From the NCBI GenBank assembly GCA_035041965.1, contig JAPYMA010000383.1, positions 124,001 through 188,000 on the forward strand: a stretch of DNA of 64,000 nucleotides. The letters run 5' to 3'. The stretch comes from Anisakis pegreffii (lineage: Eukaryota; Nematoda; Chromadorea; Rhabditida; Anisakidae). The position numbers and the translations under genes are program-made. Below are positions 62,501 through 64,000 of this stretch, piece after piece (the first letter of the stretch is position 1; the number at the start of each line of letters is the position of its first letter). Under the pieces are notes generated by a model. That model made no database searches and was not told where the DNA came from. It worked only from the letters and a program-made list of their open reading frames with translations.

Positions 62501-64000
62501 ACAATAAACTAATTGTCACTTCAAGAAGTGCTGGATTCGATATCGAGCTAGCACTGGAAAGTAACGATAGTGCTCTGATGAATGATGCACGTATGTGTGC
62601 TACCAGGTTAGAGCTGAAACACCGTTTCACATTGCCATTGACGACTTGCAAAGAGATGCTACAAAGTTTTGAGATTCGTTCCCACCTCATAACCGTTGTT
62701 CAGAATTTGACTGTACCACATCTATCGAATGCGGCACTTGATGAGGATTCGGATAACTGACTATGAGTTATAAGAATCTTCATTTTTGCATGTCGTCTTA
62801 CTATCACAATCTGAAAATCATTGCTAGTGATCATTGTACGGTCAGATTGTATTAACAGGTCATCTCATCTTCATAAATATGAATTGTTTGCGATCAAAAG
62901 ATCGCAGTCCATTGACGGTGTGAAAATGAGAAGTTTACTTGGGTATGCCGTACTGCTGAACTGTATGCGTCAATTTGATTGATCAGCTGAATTTTCAAAA
63001 ACAGGACTCGTAGTTAATAGAGAATTAAACGGCACTTCGTTTCCTTTATGGTGTTTATGGGAAATCGAAATCGTTCAACGATACTTTATCCCATCTGGAA
63101 AAGATATTCTCAGAGAGTTATCTTGAATTATCATATAAATAAACAGCTGAAAGGTTACTTCCAGGTGGTGCCAACTCTCACATTGAAGGCCATTCCCTAG
63201 AGTGGCGATTATTTTTGCAATTCCTCATGTCTAGGTAGAGCAGGGGTCTACATAAAGGAGGAGGGGAATTACTCATTTGTGGTATCAGAGGGTAATGGGG
63301 GAGGAGGAAAGAGGATAGGGAAATTAGTTCTGAGCGTGGAAATAATAAATTGTTGTAGCGGGAGGGAGGGATAATGACGGCCTACTAGATCGTAGAAACA
63401 CCCGAGCGTTGGGAAACATTGAGCTAAAGTTTTTGATTAGTAGTCATAGGGAAGCGGATCGTTGTGAGATAAATACCTTCATAGGGAATAGATAGTGTTG
63501 TTTTGGTGGAGCGGTAAAATGAGCAAAATGTTTTGAAGAATGTCAACAATTGACTGTGGTGATGAGGTAGCTGCATGGATCAACGAGCATTTGGACACGA
63601 ATGGATGCCGTCTTAATCGCATTTCTACATACCCATCAGCTCATCTCGAAGGTAGGCATTACTTGACTGTACAGTTTAATAAATCATCTCAGATTATCAT
63701 ATTCATTATCAGTCGTCTCAACCACTAACCCAATTGTTTTTAGTCACAAAATCGCAAGCTGTATCCTACACTGTACCTACCTACCTACACATTCTTTAAC
63801 ACTAATTTGCAATATTATCAAATGCAGAGGTGGGCAACAGCGCAACTTCGCTGGTAGCGGAATTGCGCGCGATTGCCCAGCTGTTATGTAGTTATGGAAC
63901 TTTACCACGTGCTTGTGCACAGCAACAAACATACGAGCGCAAACTGCAAATTGAGCTTGTCAAATGAGCAGCACATATATTACCATGTGAATTACAGGTT
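56508..64000 (+). CDS. MOCOS: molybdenum cofactor sulfurase (MOCOS), 3' end beyond window
   Basis: Exons: 56508-56686, 56808-56962, 57180-57467, 57600-57700, 57987-58135, 58639-58712, 59147-59337, 60441-60557, 60901-60991, 61543-61720, 61922-62033, 62494-62606, 63539-63651, then off the edge. The enzyme puts a terminal sulfur on Moco for xanthine dehydrogenase and aldehyde oxidase. Aminotransferase class V part: [45 protein letters not shown], and [10 protein letters not shown] whose Lys (residue 241) should bind PLP; then [37 protein letters not shown] conserved cysteine cluster is CLCNQGSCQ. The MOSC part follows: [41 protein letters not shown]. Intron 1 seems to use a GC donor. Exon 9 may end at 60991 (GATC|GTGTAC) or read on to a TAA at 61036. 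Confidence 0.93.
58287..58372 (-). repeat. tRNA-like / tRNA-derived SINE remnant
   Basis: On the minus strand GCAACGGTTTAGTG resembles a pol III A box and GGGTTCGAAAC a B box, about 50 bases apart, with a GACTG/CAGTC stem between. The T stem does not pair, so it is not a working tRNA. Lies in a MOCOS intron. Confidence 0.3.
59390..60070. repeat. GC-richer intronic block, possible degenerate element
   Basis: Within MOCOS intron 7. Contains CCCC/GGGG-rich patches, a long T run and several CCGGC/GGATCC motifs unlike the neighbouring AT-rich intron. No terminal repeats found; frames crossing it are not convincing genes. Confidence 0.3.
63230..63420. repeat. G-rich intronic stretch
   Basis: Runs of GGAGGAGGGG, GGGGGAGGAGG and GGGAGGGAGGG in the last intact MOCOS intron. 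The spacing could form a G-quadruplex on the plus strand or pre-mRNA. Similar in flavour to the block at 12440-13010 but without a shared unit that I can see. Confidence 0.4.
63825..63884. mobile_element. hAT-like terminus with strong GC foldback
   Basis: Starts CAGAGGTGGGCAA, a typical hAT end. GGGCAA at 63832 pairs with TTGCCC at 63873-63878, and the intervening AGCGCAA/TTGCGCGC and TTCGCT/AGCGGAA arms extend the hairpin. Either a complete tiny foldback element or the left end of one running past the window. Confidence 0.45.

Overview
This is a eukaryotic, AT-rich window from what looks like an invertebrate animal, most probably a nematode outside Caenorhabditis. The evidence: short exons joined by introns with GT donors and TTTCAG-type acceptors, metazoan-only genes (RXR, PEX3, NELF-E, ITFG2), and one gene pair packed 12 bases apart like a nematode operon. 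Species assignment is inference. Exons below were assembled by hand from homology, splice motifs and reading phase. For the 529-aa RABL6, 279-aa NTMT, 645-aa carrier, 742-aa NELF-E, 352-aa PEX3, 249-aa UTP23 and 363-aa ITFG2 models the exon lengths sum to complete frames.

Layout. 91-12185 (minus): RABL6, an 11-exon Rab-like GTPase gene whose 5.2-kb intron 5 carries an intronless transmembrane RING-finger gene and two long microsatellites; upstream of it, an N-terminal protein methyltransferase (NTMT1 type). 12440-13010 is a G/A- then C-rich degenerate repeat block. 15251-22898 (plus): a calcium-regulated mitochondrial ATP-Mg/Pi carrier (EF-hands plus three carrier repeats). 26905-31590 (plus): NELF-E, a subunit of the negative elongation factor. 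33522-37150 (minus): coding exons of one or two genes I cannot name. 37769-41316 (plus): an RXR-type nuclear receptor. 42069-43592 (minus): ribosomal protein L24. 44779-47478 (plus): PEX3. 48084-50058 (plus): NDUFAF8 followed 12 bases later by UTP23. 51218-53318 (plus): ITFG2 (KICSTOR). 56508 to the right edge (plus): molybdenum cofactor sulfurase, cut off by the window end.

These are mostly housekeeping genes with no common pathway. Mobile-element traces are small and non-autonomous: a 62-bp element with perfect 15-bp inverted ends and an 8-bp target duplication inside a PEX3 intron, a 291-bp hAT-like element, and several GC-rich foldbacks. I found no CRISPR array, rRNA or confident tRNA. 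The points most worth a second look are NELF-E (a factor reported absent from C. elegans), the NDUFAF8-UTP23 pair, the RXR with an altered C-terminal activation helix, the nested RING gene, the presequence-like leader on the methyltransferase, and the 62-bp mini-transposon.
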